Source: Halomonas sp. (GTDB taxonomy: Bacteria; Pseudomonadota; Gammaproteobacteria; Pseudomonadales; Halomonadaceae). From it: a DNA stretch of 64,000 nt. The notes below the pieces were generated by a model that was given only the letters and a program-made list of their open reading frames with translations, did no database searches and was not told the DNA's origin. Location: the NCBI RefSeq assembly GCF_029263665.1, contig NZ_JAJUFQ010000013.1, forward strand, positions 46,941 to 110,940. The letters are read 5' to 3'. Position numbers and translations under genes: made by a program. Positions 18,471-27,353 of this stretch are shown here, one piece after another (position 1 is the first letter of the stretch; each line of letters starts with the position of its first letter).

Positions 18471-18510
18471 AGACCGACGGTCGGTCTTATTACAGACCCA
18501 TGGTCGGTCA
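18471..18510. promoter_or_regulatory. Two tandem TetR-operator-like palindromes
   Basis: AGACCGACGGTCGGTCT (18471-18487) is a perfect 8-1-8 palindrome. A second copy starts 23 bases later (18494-18510) and matches it at 14 of 17 positions. 'ACCGACNGTCGGT'-like sites are typical TetR-family operators. They lie between the exporter operon and tetR, so both promoters could be repressed. Confidence 0.75.
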
Positions 18511-18623
18511 CTGGTCAAGTACTATATCCAGGGGTTCCTCCAGGAACGCTTCCCTGAGGAGGCCATCAGGCGCTATTGATCTCCAGATACGATTGACCTT
18601 CAAGTACTATGGGAAACGCCATC

Positions 18624-19322
18624 ATGGCTCGCCAGATAAAAAGCGCAGCACAACGACGCGGGGAACTGCTTGATAGTGCACAGGCACTCTTCTTCGAGCG
18701 TGGTTATGACAACACCACCGTCAATGACCTGATCCAGCACGCGGGGCTTTCCAAAGGAGGGTTCTATCACCATTTTTCCTCCAAGGAAGAAGTTCTGGAA
18801 GCATTGGTAGAACGCCTCTCCAGTGCCAGTATGGAACAGCTGGCTGATGTGTTGGAGCACCCACAACTGGATGCCCTGGCCAGGCTCAACACCTTTCTTT
18901 CGCGGGCCCGGCAGATGAAGGTAGAACAGGTGCCACAGATGCGTGGGCTGTTCGATACCCTGTTCCAGCCGGGCAACCAAGTGCTCTATCACCGCATCAA
19001 CGCCGCATCCATGGCAGTGATATGTCCGCTATTGGCACGCATCATCGAGCAGGGTCGCCAGGAAGGTTGCTTCGATGTGCCAGACGCCTACCTCGCGGCA
19101 GAAACCATCCTCCACCTTGGCGCGGCCAGCTATCGCATCGTGGCTCGCGCATTGCGCGCGGCGGGTACAGAGGATGCCCCCAAGGCGGCCGATGAACTGG
19201 AACAGGCGCTGTATTTCCAGGGTATCGTGATTGACCGCATACTCGGCCTGGAGGATGGCAGCGTGAGCTATGTCGAACCTGGCTTCGCACAGGCTATCGT
19301 GCAGGCACTGGCTTCAAACTGA
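18624..19322 (+). CDS. TetR-family transcriptional regulator
   Basis: About 232 residues. N-terminal HTH: RRGELLDSAQALFFERGYDNTT then LSKGGFYHHFSSKEEVLEA. The C-terminal ligand domain is not assignable. I chose the ATG at 18624 (MARQIK), with GGGAAA upstream; the ATG at 18609 adds five residues. It is divergent from the exporter operon and faces two operator palindromes, so it very likely represses the exporter until an export substrate binds. Confidence 0.92.
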   Translation: MARQIKSAAQRRGELLDSAQALFFERGYDNTTVNDLIQHAGLSKGGFYHHFSSKEEVLEALVERLSSASMEQLADVLEHPQLDALARLNTFLSRARQMKVEQVPQMRGLFDTLFQPGNQVLYHRINAASMAVICPLLARIIEQGRQEGCFDVPDAYLAAETILHLGAASYRIVARALRAAGTEDAPKAADELEQALYFQGIVIDRILGLEDGSVSYVEPGFAQAIVQALASN

Positions 19323-19340
19323 TCATCAAAGGAATGACTC

Positions 19341-19982
19341 ATGAACCCCATCATGCGTAGTGCTAAAGTATTGTGGGACTTTCTGAGCGAAGGCCATGCC
19401 ACCCTCGCCGACAGTGATATCGTTGTGGTGTGTGGCTCTTATGACTTGCGTGTCTGCGACCATGCTTGTGAACTGATGAAGCAAGGGATAGCGCCACACC
19501 TGTTGATCACCGGCAACACCGGCAACTGGACGCGTTATCTGTGGTCGCAGCCCGAAGCCGAGATATTCGCTCACCGGGCTCAGCAGAACGGCCTTGCCGA
19601 AGAGCAGATCATCCTTGAACCCAAGGCAACTAACTTCGCCGAAAACATTGCCTTTGCACGCCAGCTCATGCCTGAGGCACGCAGAGTGACCTTCGTTACC
19701 AAGCCTTATTCCATTCGCCGGATTCAACAGACGCTACCACTGCAATGGCCCGGGATCGAAGCAGCCGTGAGCGCACCGAAAATCGCCTTTCCCGATGACG
19801 TCTCCAATATCATCGGGGTATTCGGCCTGATCGAAGAAATGGTCGGTGACCTGCACCGCATGCAGGTATATCCCGAGTTGGGGTTTCAGGCCCCGATCGA
19901 AATACCGGAACCTGTCATCAGCGCATGGCAAAGATTGATCGACACGGGGTTCGACCGCCATCTGGTGGCAGGCATGATCTGA
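19341..19982 (+). CDS. DUF218/YdcF-like protein
   Basis: 213 residues, Rossmann-like DUF218 fold: DIVVVCGSYDLRVCDHACEL, then PHLLITGNTGNW, the EPKATNFAENIAF segment that corresponds to the conserved E-x-x-S/A-x-x-T-x-E-N motif, and VTFVTKPYSIRR. E. coli YdcF binds S-adenosylmethionine; the function is otherwise unknown. It starts 19 bases after tetR with AAAGGA upstream, so it may be co-transcribed. Confidence 0.85.
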   Translation: MNPIMRSAKVLWDFLSEGHATLADSDIVVVCGSYDLRVCDHACELMKQGIAPHLLITGNTGNWTRYLWSQPEAEIFAHRAQQNGLAEEQIILEPKATNFAENIAFARQLMPEARRVTFVTKPYSIRRIQQTLPLQWPGIEAAVSAPKIAFPDDVSNIIGVFGLIEEMVGDLHRMQVYPELGFQAPIEIPEPVISAWQRLIDTGFDRHLVAGMI

Positions 19983-20006
19983 GGACTGACTCAGTTCGGA
20001 GTCGTC

Positions 20007-20431
20007 TCACGACATGGCTTGCCAAGGATTGATGATTTCCACATCAAACGCGGCAAAATCTCTTACATTGCGCGTGGCCAGCTTAGCCTGATGCTGCAAG
20101 CATATCGCCGCTATCTGGGCATCAGCCATCTGTACCCCCTACCCATCTTCTCAGCCATGGCTGCCTGCTCGGCATAATAAATAGCCGCGCCACCATCAAA
20201 TGACAGGATCCGCCCTTCAAAATCTTCTTCCAACATCGCCGTCGCCTTGACCAGTAACGCGTACTTTCGCTTTCCATCAGGCAAGCGGGTGATGCCATAA
20301 AGGATTTCTGCCACGGTGATGGACGTGATGGCCAGTGCATGCATCTCCTGAACATCCAGCCAATCGACAACTACCTGTTCAGGCTCTGGCCTCATCACCT
20401 CAGAGAGTACGTTGGTATCGAGGATGATCAT
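20007..20431 (-). pseudogene. fitB: FitB/VapC-like PIN toxin, frameshifted
   Basis: Frame 1 reads MIILDTNVLSEVMRPEP and the PIN core up to ...AAMAEKMGRG, then goes out of frame and stops near 20111. Adding one G to the G5 tract (C5 at 20135-20139 on the + strand) would restore QMADAQIAAICLQHQ, LATRNVRDFAAF and VEIINPWQAMS, which is exactly the expected end of a FitB. The break removes the second pair of catalytic acids (Asp in MADAQIA and in NVRDF) and should abolish RNase activity. It is either a true mutation, homopolymer phase variation or a sequencing error. It overlaps the antitoxin gene by four bases. Confidence 0.85.
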
Positions 20432-20667
20432 TCGTCGAAGTCTGCCCTGCGGGGCTGCCCCTGGCGTGACGGCAGATCAAGCGCTGCCCCCTCAGGCCCG
20501 AAGCGTTCGCGGATACGACTCCCGAGTCCCTTTTGCTCAGGCTGCCGTAAAGCATTACGCAAAATAACGCGGACCTCTTCCTCCATGGAGCGACCGTGTC
20601 GAGCAGCAGACAGACGCAGCTCAGCTTTCAACCCTTCATCAAGGTTACGAATCGTGATGGATGCCAT
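20428..20667 (-). CDS. fitA: FitA-like ribbon-helix-helix antitoxin
   Basis: 79 residues. MASITIRNLDEGLKAELRLS is the RHH DNA-binding strand-helix; HGRSMEEEVRVILRNAL follows as in FitA/StbC antitoxins. The C-terminal part binds the toxin. The ATG at 20667 has GGAGAT upstream, and longer starts add a non-conserved tail. It overlaps fitB by ATGA. With its toxin frameshifted it may persist as an orphan antitoxin. Confidence 0.88.
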   Translation of the reverse strand: MASITIRNLDEGLKAELRLSAARHGRSMEEEVRVILRNALRQPEQKGLGSRIRERFGPEGAALDLPSRQGQPRRADFDE

Positions 20668-20800
20668 GCCGGTATCTCCTTCAGCTACAACGCGCCGAAA
20701 TGCCATCAATGCAATCATTGATAGCCATTATGGCAAGTGAAGGTTCCCTTGAATAGAACAGCGACTCGCCTTCCCGTTCTCTCCCTATTTCACACCATCC

Positions 20801-21703
20801 CTACCCCACGCTCTCCAGCATCCATTCCATGAACGCTCTCTTGGCGGCGGAACCCATGCCGGGACGCGCATCGATCAGTCCATATCCCCTTGCCGTCTGA
20901 ACACCCAGTTCAGGCAAGCCGACCAGGATGCCGTTCTCCAGCATGTCCTCCACCAGACCGCGCCAGCCGATAGCCACGCCTTGCCCTGCGATCGCTGCTT
21001 GAATCAGCAGTGTGTAGTTATTGAACGTCAGTTCGGCGTCATGGGGGTAACCGGTGTAGCCCAGCAGGCCAAAGTAGCGTGGCCAATCCAGCCAGCGCTG
21101 GCCTTGCTCCGCCGTCAGTGTCAGTAGCGGTGCCTGGCTCAGGGACTGAACATCCGTGATGGGACCATGCTGCAGGAGAAAACCAGGGCTGCAGAGTGGC
21201 AGGACTTCCTCACGGAACAACAGCGGTACATCACCGGCCAATGAGCCTTCATCACAGAACAGAACAGCTACATCCACATCATGGGTCTGCCAGTCGAGAA
21301 CCCCCTGGTTGGTGACGATCTGCACATCGATATCAGGATGGCGCTGGCGAAACAACGGCAGACGCGGCATCAGCCAGAATGCCGCGAAAGAGAAGTCCGT
21401 CAGAATGTTCACATGCGGGTGACGATCGCGCTGACGCAAACGATCGATCGTTCGATCGATGGTGGCGAAGCCATCCTGGACACTGGCAAACAGGGTCTGC
21501 CCTGCATCCGTCAACCTCACACCTCGATAGATACGATCAAACAGCACCAGGCCAAGTTGCTCCTCCAGTCCACGAATCTGCTGGCTGACAGCGGACTGGG
21601 TCGAGTGCAACTCCCGCGCCGCTGCGGTGAAACTCAAATGGCGTGCTGCCGCCTCAAACACTTTCAGGCTATTCAACGACGCCGTCCTGCCAATCCACGA
21701 CAT
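20801..21703 (-). CDS. LysR regulator of choline-sulfate use
   Basis: 300 residues, GcvA-like LysR: TASLNSLKVFEAAARHLSFTAAARELHSTQSAVSQQIRGLEE. Divergent from betC, the standard arrangement for the choline-sulfate utilisation regulator, so I infer that it activates betC-sulP-bcct in response to choline sulfate or choline. ATTAG half-sites surround its own start codon. Confidence 0.88.
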   Translation of the reverse strand: MSWIGRTASLNSLKVFEAAARHLSFTAAARELHSTQSAVSQQIRGLEEQLGLVLFDRIYRGVRLTDAGQTLFASVQDGFATIDRTIDRLRQRDRHPHVNILTDFSFAAFWLMPRLPLFRQRHPDIDVQIVTNQGVLDWQTHDVDVAVLFCDEGSLAGDVPLLFREEVLPLCSPGFLLQHGPITDVQSLSQAPLLTLTAEQGQRWLDWPRYFGLLGYTGYPHDAELTFNNYTLLIQAAIAGQGVAIGWRGLVEDMLENGILVGLPELGVQTARGYGLIDARPGMGSAAKRAFMEWMLESVG

Positions 21704-21728
21704 TAGCTCACCTAATAGAAGGCATTAG
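21702..21728. promoter_or_regulatory. LysR box candidates between lysR and betC
   Basis: Overlapping dyads built from ATTAG/CTAAT: ATTAG-N5-CTAAT (21702-21716) and CTAAT-N7-ATTAG (21712-21728). A further ATTAG lies at 21754. The first dyad overlaps the lysR start codon, suggesting autorepression. The betC promoter would lie to the right. Confidence 0.5.
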
Positions 21729-21870
21729 ATTTCAACGAGTTTACAGCATCTTGGATTAGACGAGACACTGCAAGCAGTCATCACCGTCCATGGCAATCCC
21801 ATGGCCGCGGTACATGACGTCAATCCATATCGTCGATCCATAACGACAATTCACAAAGACAGGAGGCCCC

Positions 21871-23400
21871 ATGGCGCGCAAGAAGCCCAACATTCTGTTC
21901 CTGATGGCCGATCAGATGGCTGCTTCAGTACTTCCTTTCCATGGTCACCCCTTGGTCAAGACCCCCCATCTTTCGCGCCTGGCCAGTGAAGGAGTGGTGT
22001 TCGAATCCGCTTACTGCAACAGTCCACTGTGTGGGCCGTCCCGTTATACCTTGATGGCCGGGCAACTGCCCTCACGCATCGGTGGCTACGACAATGCTGC
22101 CGACTTTGCCGCCGACACACCGACCTTTGCCCATTACCTGCGTGATGCCGGCTACTACACGGCACTGTCGGGCAAGATGCACTTCTGTGGTCCTGATCAG
22201 TTGCATGGCTTCGAAGAGCGCCTGACCACCGATATCTACCCGGCCGACTATGGCTGGTTCGTCGACTGGGAAAACTTCGACACCCGGCCGACCTATTATC
22301 ACAACATGTCATCGGTCACCCAGGCAGGGCCTTGCGTTCGTTCCAATCAGCTCGACTTCGATGACGAAGTCGCCTTCCGTGCCCGCCGCTTCCTCTACGA
22401 CTATGCGCGCAACGGCGAACAGCGTCCCTTCTGCCTGACGGTATCGCTGACCCATCCTCACGATCCCTACACCATTCCGCAGGAATACTGGGACCGCTAC
22501 GATCACGATGAAATCGACATGCCGCGTGTTCCCTATTCACGTGAGTTGATGGATCCACATTCCAAGCGTCTGCGCCATGTCTACCAGATCGAAGAAGACA
22601 CCGTCGACGATGACCAGATTCGTAATGCCCGCCACGCCTACTACGGCTCCATCAGTTATGTGGATGACCAGATCGGTTCGGTGCTCAAGGTACTGGAAGA
22701 AACAGGGCTGGCCGACGACACCATCATCGTGTTCTCAGGTGATCATGGCGACATGCTGGGAGAGCGTGGCCTTTGGTACAAGATGAGCTGGTTCGAGAAC
22801 TCAGCTCGGGTGCCGATGATCGTCCATGCCCCCAAGCGTTTCTCTCCGCGTCGAGTGAAGGAATCCGTCTCGACCATGGACCTGCTGCCGACTTTTGCCG
22901 AGTTCGCTGGTGATGGCCAGGCGCCAGAGTACGCCGTCCCCCTTGATGGCCGTAGCCTGATCCCCCACCTCACCGGCAATGGTGGGCATGATGAAGTCAT
23001 CGGCGAATACCTCGGAGAAGGCGCCATCGCACCGTTGCTGATGATCCGCCGCGGACGCTACAAGTTCGTCCACTCAAAGCCGGACCCGGACCAGTTGTTC
23101 GATCTCGAGACGGATCCCCTTGAACTCAATAATCTGGCCGCTGATCCTGCGCACCTCGACCTGTGCAAGCAATTCCGCAATGAAGTCAGCGAGCGCTGGA
23201 ACTACGAGCTCCTGCATCAGCAGGTGCTGGATAGCCAGCGCCGACGCAAACTGGTCTCTCGCGCCCTCATGAAAGGCAAGGTGACCACCTGGGATCACCA
23301 GCCCATGTTCGATGCCAGTACCCAATACATGCGCAATACCATTGACCTGGACGATCTCGAACGGCGTGCACGCTTCCCGGTACCTTCCGACCGGCCATGA
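21871..23400 (+). CDS. betC: Choline-sulfatase
   Basis: A 509-residue sulfatase that hydrolyses choline-O-sulfate to choline and sulfate. Seen: PNILFLMADQM metal site; CGPSR, the formylglycine motif (C-x-P-S-R) near residue 54; VFSGDHGDMLGERG; and the C-terminal region typical of BetC. The released choline can feed glycine-betaine synthesis or catabolism. The start has AGGAGG upstream. The next gene begins inside its stop codon. Confidence 0.94.
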   Translation: MARKKPNILFLMADQMAASVLPFHGHPLVKTPHLSRLASEGVVFESAYCNSPLCGPSRYTLMAGQLPSRIGGYDNAADFAADTPTFAHYLRDAGYYTALSGKMHFCGPDQLHGFEERLTTDIYPADYGWFVDWENFDTRPTYYHNMSSVTQAGPCVRSNQLDFDDEVAFRARRFLYDYARNGEQRPFCLTVSLTHPHDPYTIPQEYWDRYDHDEIDMPRVPYSRELMDPHSKRLRHVYQIEEDTVDDDQIRNARHAYYGSISYVDDQIGSVLKVLEETGLADDTIIVFSGDHGDMLGERGLWYKMSWFENSARVPMIVHAPKRFSPRRVKESVSTMDLLPTFAEFAGDGQAPEYAVPLDGRSLIPHLTGNGGHDEVIGEYLGEGAIAPLLMIRRGRYKFVHSKPDPDQLFDLETDPLELNNLAADPAHLDLCKQFRNEVSERWNYELLHQQVLDSQRRRKLVSRALMKGKVTTWDHQPMFDASTQYMRNTIDLDDLERRARFPVPSDRP

Positions 23401-25046
23401 TGACGTCGCCGACAGACATCCGCCGGCAACCGGCCAGGCTGCAGCGCATCCTGCCATTTCTCGACTGGCTGCCACGGCAGACTGCACGCTCAGTGCGCGC
23501 CGATGCCATCGCGGGATTGACCGGTGCGGTGCTGGTCGTGCCCCAAGGGGTAGCCTATGCCTTGCTGGCTGGACTGCCCCCGGTCTATGGCCTGTATACG
23601 GCCATCGTGCCAGTCGTGCTGGCTGCACTGTTCGGCTCTTCGCGTCATGTGGTCAGCGGACCATCAGCCGCACTGTCCATCGCGTTGTTCGCCACCTTGA
23701 TGCCCTTCATTGAGGCACAAGGTGGTGATTTCATCGCGCAGGTACTGACACTGACGTTCTTGACCGGTGCCTTCCAGCTCTTGCTGGGTCTGGCACGACT
23801 GGGAGTACTGGTCGATCTTGTCTCGCATTCGGTCGTGATGGGGTTTACCGCTGGCGCCGCGCTGATCATCGCTACCAGCCAGCTACCCTATGCACTGGGG
23901 CTGGCGCCGATAAAGAGCAGTGGTTTCCTCGATATCTGGCCACACATGTTTGCTCAGCTTGGCGACATTCATCTCGACGCCCTTGTGGTCGCCGGGTTCA
24001 CGCTGGCGACATGCCTGGCATTTCAGCGCTGGTTGCCACGTTGGCCTGGCATGCTGCTTTCACTCGTGGCCGCTTCACTGCTGGCGGCCTGGCTCGATCC
24101 AGAACATGCCAGCATCCTGCGCATTGCTGCCGTACCAGCAGGCCTGCCACCGCTTTCGCTCCCGGACCTCTCGCTCGACACCGTACGCATGCTGACGCCG
24201 GGTGCCATTGCCTTGGGCCTGCTGGGGCTGGTTCAGACGGCAGCCATATCGCGAGCCTTCGCCGCACGAACAGGTGAACGGCTGAACCATAATCAGGAGT
24301 TCATCGGTCAAGGGCTGTCCAATCTCGGCGGTGCGTTCTGCTCCAGCTATGTCTCATCTGGATCACTCACACGCTCGGGGCTCAATGCCAGTGCAGGCGC
24401 ATGCTCTCCCCTGGCAGCCGTCCTGTCGGCACTCTTCCTTGTACCGATCGTGCTGATGGCTGCGCCTCTGCTGCACCATATCCCCATGCCTGCCATCGCC
24501 GGACAACTGTTGCTGATCGCGGCCAGACTGGTCGATCGTCACAGCATTAGAGAGGTACTGGTTGTCAGCCGCTCAGAAACGGCCGTCTTGCTGATCACCT
24601 TCTTCAGCACCCTGTTGCTGACCCTGGAGTTCGCTATCTATTTCGGTGTGCTGACATCCCTGGTGCTTTACCTGCGCCGCACGACTCGGCCTCCGATCGT
24701 CGAATGCCCGCTGTCCTATACACCTGTGGCCATACAGCAAGTCACGGACGTTTCCAGCACTAGCGTCATCAGAATCGACGGTTCGCTATTCTTCGGCGCT
24801 TGCGAGTCGGTCGCAAGACGTATCGATCATTTCGACCGCCCCAACCTGGTGATTCTGGCAGCGGGCATCAACTTCATCGACCTGAGCGGTATCCACCTGC
24901 TCCAGCGTCAGGCACGGCTTTGCCATATCCGAGGAGGCAAGCTGTACCTGGCCTGGCCCAAGCCTGACGTCCTGGCTCGCTTGCAACGAGCCGGTCTCAT
25001 CGGACACCCCCCCCACCATGAAACGCCCACGGCAATAACAATATGA
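23397..25046 (+). CDS. SulP-family anion (sulfate) transporter
   Basis: 549 residues: about 10-12 membrane helices with the SulP signature region (GVAYALLAGLPPVYGLYTAIVP) and a C-terminal STAS domain (VIRIDGSLFFGAC...NFIDLSGIHLLQRQA). It overlaps betC by four bases (ATGA), so it is translated together with the sulfatase. Usual activity is sulfate uptake; coupling to betC suggests handling the sulfate released, or choline-sulfate movement. Confidence 0.9.
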   Translation: MMTSPTDIRRQPARLQRILPFLDWLPRQTARSVRADAIAGLTGAVLVVPQGVAYALLAGLPPVYGLYTAIVPVVLAALFGSSRHVVSGPSAALSIALFATLMPFIEAQGGDFIAQVLTLTFLTGAFQLLLGLARLGVLVDLVSHSVVMGFTAGAALIIATSQLPYALGLAPIKSSGFLDIWPHMFAQLGDIHLDALVVAGFTLATCLAFQRWLPRWPGMLLSLVAASLLAAWLDPEHASILRIAAVPAGLPPLSLPDLSLDTVRMLTPGAIALGLLGLVQTAAISRAFAARTGERLNHNQEFIGQGLSNLGGAFCSSYVSSGSLTRSGLNASAGACSPLAAVLSALFLVPIVLMAAPLLHHIPMPAIAGQLLLIAARLVDRHSIREVLVVSRSETAVLLITFFSTLLLTLEFAIYFGVLTSLVLYLRRTTRPPIVECPLSYTPVAIQQVTDVSSTSVIRIDGSLFFGACESVARRIDHFDRPNLVILAAGINFIDLSGIHLLQRQARLCHIRGGKLYLAWPKPDVLARLQRAGLIGHPPHHETPTAITI

Positions 25047-25056
25047 GAGGCGCCCC

Positions 25057-27126
25057 ATGACATCCAAGCAACATGCACACCCACCGGCCAATCGCCTGAA
25101 CCCAGCCGTATTCCACGGTTCGGTCGCCGGTATTCTGGTCTTTCTCGTCTATACCATTGCCTTTACCGAACAGGCCACGGCGTTCTTCAATGCCTGCCTC
25201 AACTGGATCGGCCGAACCTTCGGCTGGTACTACATGCTCGCCATCGTAGCGTACCTGGTGTTCGTCATCGCCATCGGCGTTTCCCGCTTTGGCAAGATTC
25301 GGCTAGGGCCCGATCATTCACGACCGGAGTTCTCGACGCTGTCGTGGGCAGCCATGCTGTTCGCTGCCGGGCTTGGTGGCGCCATCCTGTTCTTCGTGGT
25401 TTCCGAACCCCTGACCCACTACCTCACGCCTCCGCTGGGTGAAGGCTCGACACCAGAAGCCCAGCGCCATGCCATCGTGCAGACATTCCTGCATTGGGGC
25501 GTTTCCGGTTGGGGCCTGTATGTGCTGATGGGCATGGCCCTGGCCTACTTCAGTTATCGCCATCGCCTGCCCCTGGCCATTCGCTCCACGCTTTACCCGT
25601 TGCTCGGCCAGCGTATCTACGGCCCCATCGGCAACGCGGTCGACATCACCGCGGTCGTGGCCACCGTATTCGGTATCTCCACGGCCCTGGGCATCGGCGT
25701 GATGCAGATGAACTACGGCCTGACCTACCTGTTCGGAATTCCCGAGAGCCTGTTCGCTCAAGCTGGATTGATCATACTGGTCGTGACCCTGGCCACGTTG
25801 TCCGTCGTCAGTGGTGTTCAGCGGGGAATTCGCCGCCTGTCCGAGCTCAACCTGCTGCTCATGGCGGCGCTGGTACTGTTCGTACTGCTGCAAGGTGACA
25901 CCCTGCATCTGCTCAATGCCCTGGTACAGAACACCGGCGATTACCTGGATGCTCTCACTGGTAAAAGTTTCGACACTTACGCCTATGCTCCGGATGCCCA
26001 AGGCTGGTTCAGTGGCTGGACCGTGTTCTTCTGGGGGTGGTGGATTGCCTGGGCACCTTTCGTCGGCCTGTTTCTGGCACGTATTTCACGCGGCCGGACC
26101 ATTCGTCAATTCGTCGCTGGCGCTTTGTTCATACCACTGCTTTTCGTCATGGTGATGATGTCCGTATTCGGCAATAGCGGTATCGACATGGTCGATAACG
26201 GGCTGACGGAACTGGGCGAGCAGGCGCTCAATACGCCTCAGGCCACCATCTATACCTTCCTTGAGCAGTTCCCCTGGGTGGGATTCACGGCCACGCTGGT
26301 CACCGTATTGAGCATCGTGTTCTTCGTCACCTCTGCTGACTCGGGTGCACTGGTGCTTTCCAATTTCACCTATGTACTGCGCGACGTGAACCACGATGCC
26401 CCTATTCTGCTGCGCATCTTCTGGTCCGCCATCATTGGCGTCATCACCCTGGCCCTGCTGGTGGCAGGCGGTCTCAAGACCCTGCAGAGTGCCGTGGTCA
26501 TTACCGCCCTGCCATTTTCGCTGGTCATCTTCCTGACCATGATCGGCATGTATCGCTCGTTGAAGCTGGAAAGCGGCAAGGCTGAAACACGCTATCAGAA
26601 CGGCGCGACCTCAATGGCCAGCAACGACTGGCGAGAGCGCCTGGATCGTACCCTGGACAGCAGTACCCGTACTCAGGCAGAAGACACGCTGCGCCATGCT
26701 ATCCGCCCGGCACTCGCGGAACTTGCCGAGGAACTGACACGGCGTGGACAACAGGCCAATGTGGGCGAGGAGAAGGTGGAAGGCACCGAGTTGCTGTGCC
26801 CGACACTTCACGTTGAATTCGATGGCGCACCGAGCTTCATCTACGGTATTCGCCCTCAGCGAATGCAAGCCCCGAGCTTCCTGCCTGCTGATGACGACTA
26901 CTATCTACGCCTCGACGTCCATCTCGCCGAAGGCGGTATCGGGCAGGATCTCAACGGCTACACTCGGCTGCAGGTCATGCACGACGTGATCAACGAATAT
27001 CAACACCACCTGCGCTTCCTGGCCCAGACCAGTGAAGATGGTGGCAGCCTGGAAACCATGCCTGCCACCCATGTCGCCGAAGACCTGAATGAACAGGAAC
27101 CCCAGTCACCACCTGTCGGTGGTTAG
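25057..27126 (+). CDS. BCCT-family betaine/choline/choline-sulfate transporter
   Basis: 689 residues with 12 predicted membrane helices. Family hallmarks: GLGGAILFFVVSEP (Na/substrate region) and FFWGWWIAWAPFVGLFLARISRGRTIRQF (Trp box). A cytoplasmic C-terminal tail of roughly 180 residues, long as in E. coli BetT, may sense osmolarity. Third gene of the betC operon, so choline or choline-sulfate is the likely cargo. Confidence 0.9.
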   Translation: MTSKQHAHPPANRLNPAVFHGSVAGILVFLVYTIAFTEQATAFFNACLNWIGRTFGWYYMLAIVAYLVFVIAIGVSRFGKIRLGPDHSRPEFSTLSWAAMLFAAGLGGAILFFVVSEPLTHYLTPPLGEGSTPEAQRHAIVQTFLHWGVSGWGLYVLMGMALAYFSYRHRLPLAIRSTLYPLLGQRIYGPIGNAVDITAVVATVFGISTALGIGVMQMNYGLTYLFGIPESLFAQAGLIILVVTLATLSVVSGVQRGIRRLSELNLLLMAALVLFVLLQGDTLHLLNALVQNTGDYLDALTGKSFDTYAYAPDAQGWFSGWTVFFWGWWIAWAPFVGLFLARISRGRTIRQFVAGALFIPLLFVMVMMSVFGNSGIDMVDNGLTELGEQALNTPQATIYTFLEQFPWVGFTATLVTVLSIVFFVTSADSGALVLSNFTYVLRDVNHDAPILLRIFWSAIIGVITLALLVAGGLKTLQSAVVITALPFSLVIFLTMIGMYRSLKLESGKAETRYQNGATSMASNDWRERLDRTLDSSTRTQAEDTLRHAIRPALAELAEELTRRGQQANVGEEKVEGTELLCPTLHVEFDGAPSFIYGIRPQRMQAPSFLPADDDYYLRLDVHLAEGGIGQDLNGYTRLQVMHDVINEYQHHLRFLAQTSEDGGSLETMPATHVAEDLNEQEPQSPPVGG

Positions 27127-27188
27127 CGCTTAACCGCAACCGACTTATAGCCAGCTATGGCTAACGATCATCAACGACAGGATGCTTG

Positions 27189-27224
27189 CTGCCGCCTGCC
27201 ATGGAATCGCATGGCAGGCGGCAG
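27189..27224. terminator. 15-bp hairpin after the betC operon
   Basis: CTGCCGCCTGCCATG and its exact complement are separated by six bases. There is no T-run on the + strand, so it may be a transcript-stabilising or Rho-assisted end of the betC-sulP-BCCT mRNA. It lies 63 bases after the BCCT stop. Confidence 0.5.
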
Positions 27225-27353
27225 TGGGTTCGCTACCCAATGGTCGAGGGCAGCAGCCGTCGCTGGCTGCCTTCGGCTTTCAGCATCTCTCCTTGCAACC
27301 CCCGTCCCTGCCTCGGCATCATGAGTGGCCCCCCACATGTGACGAGGATATTC

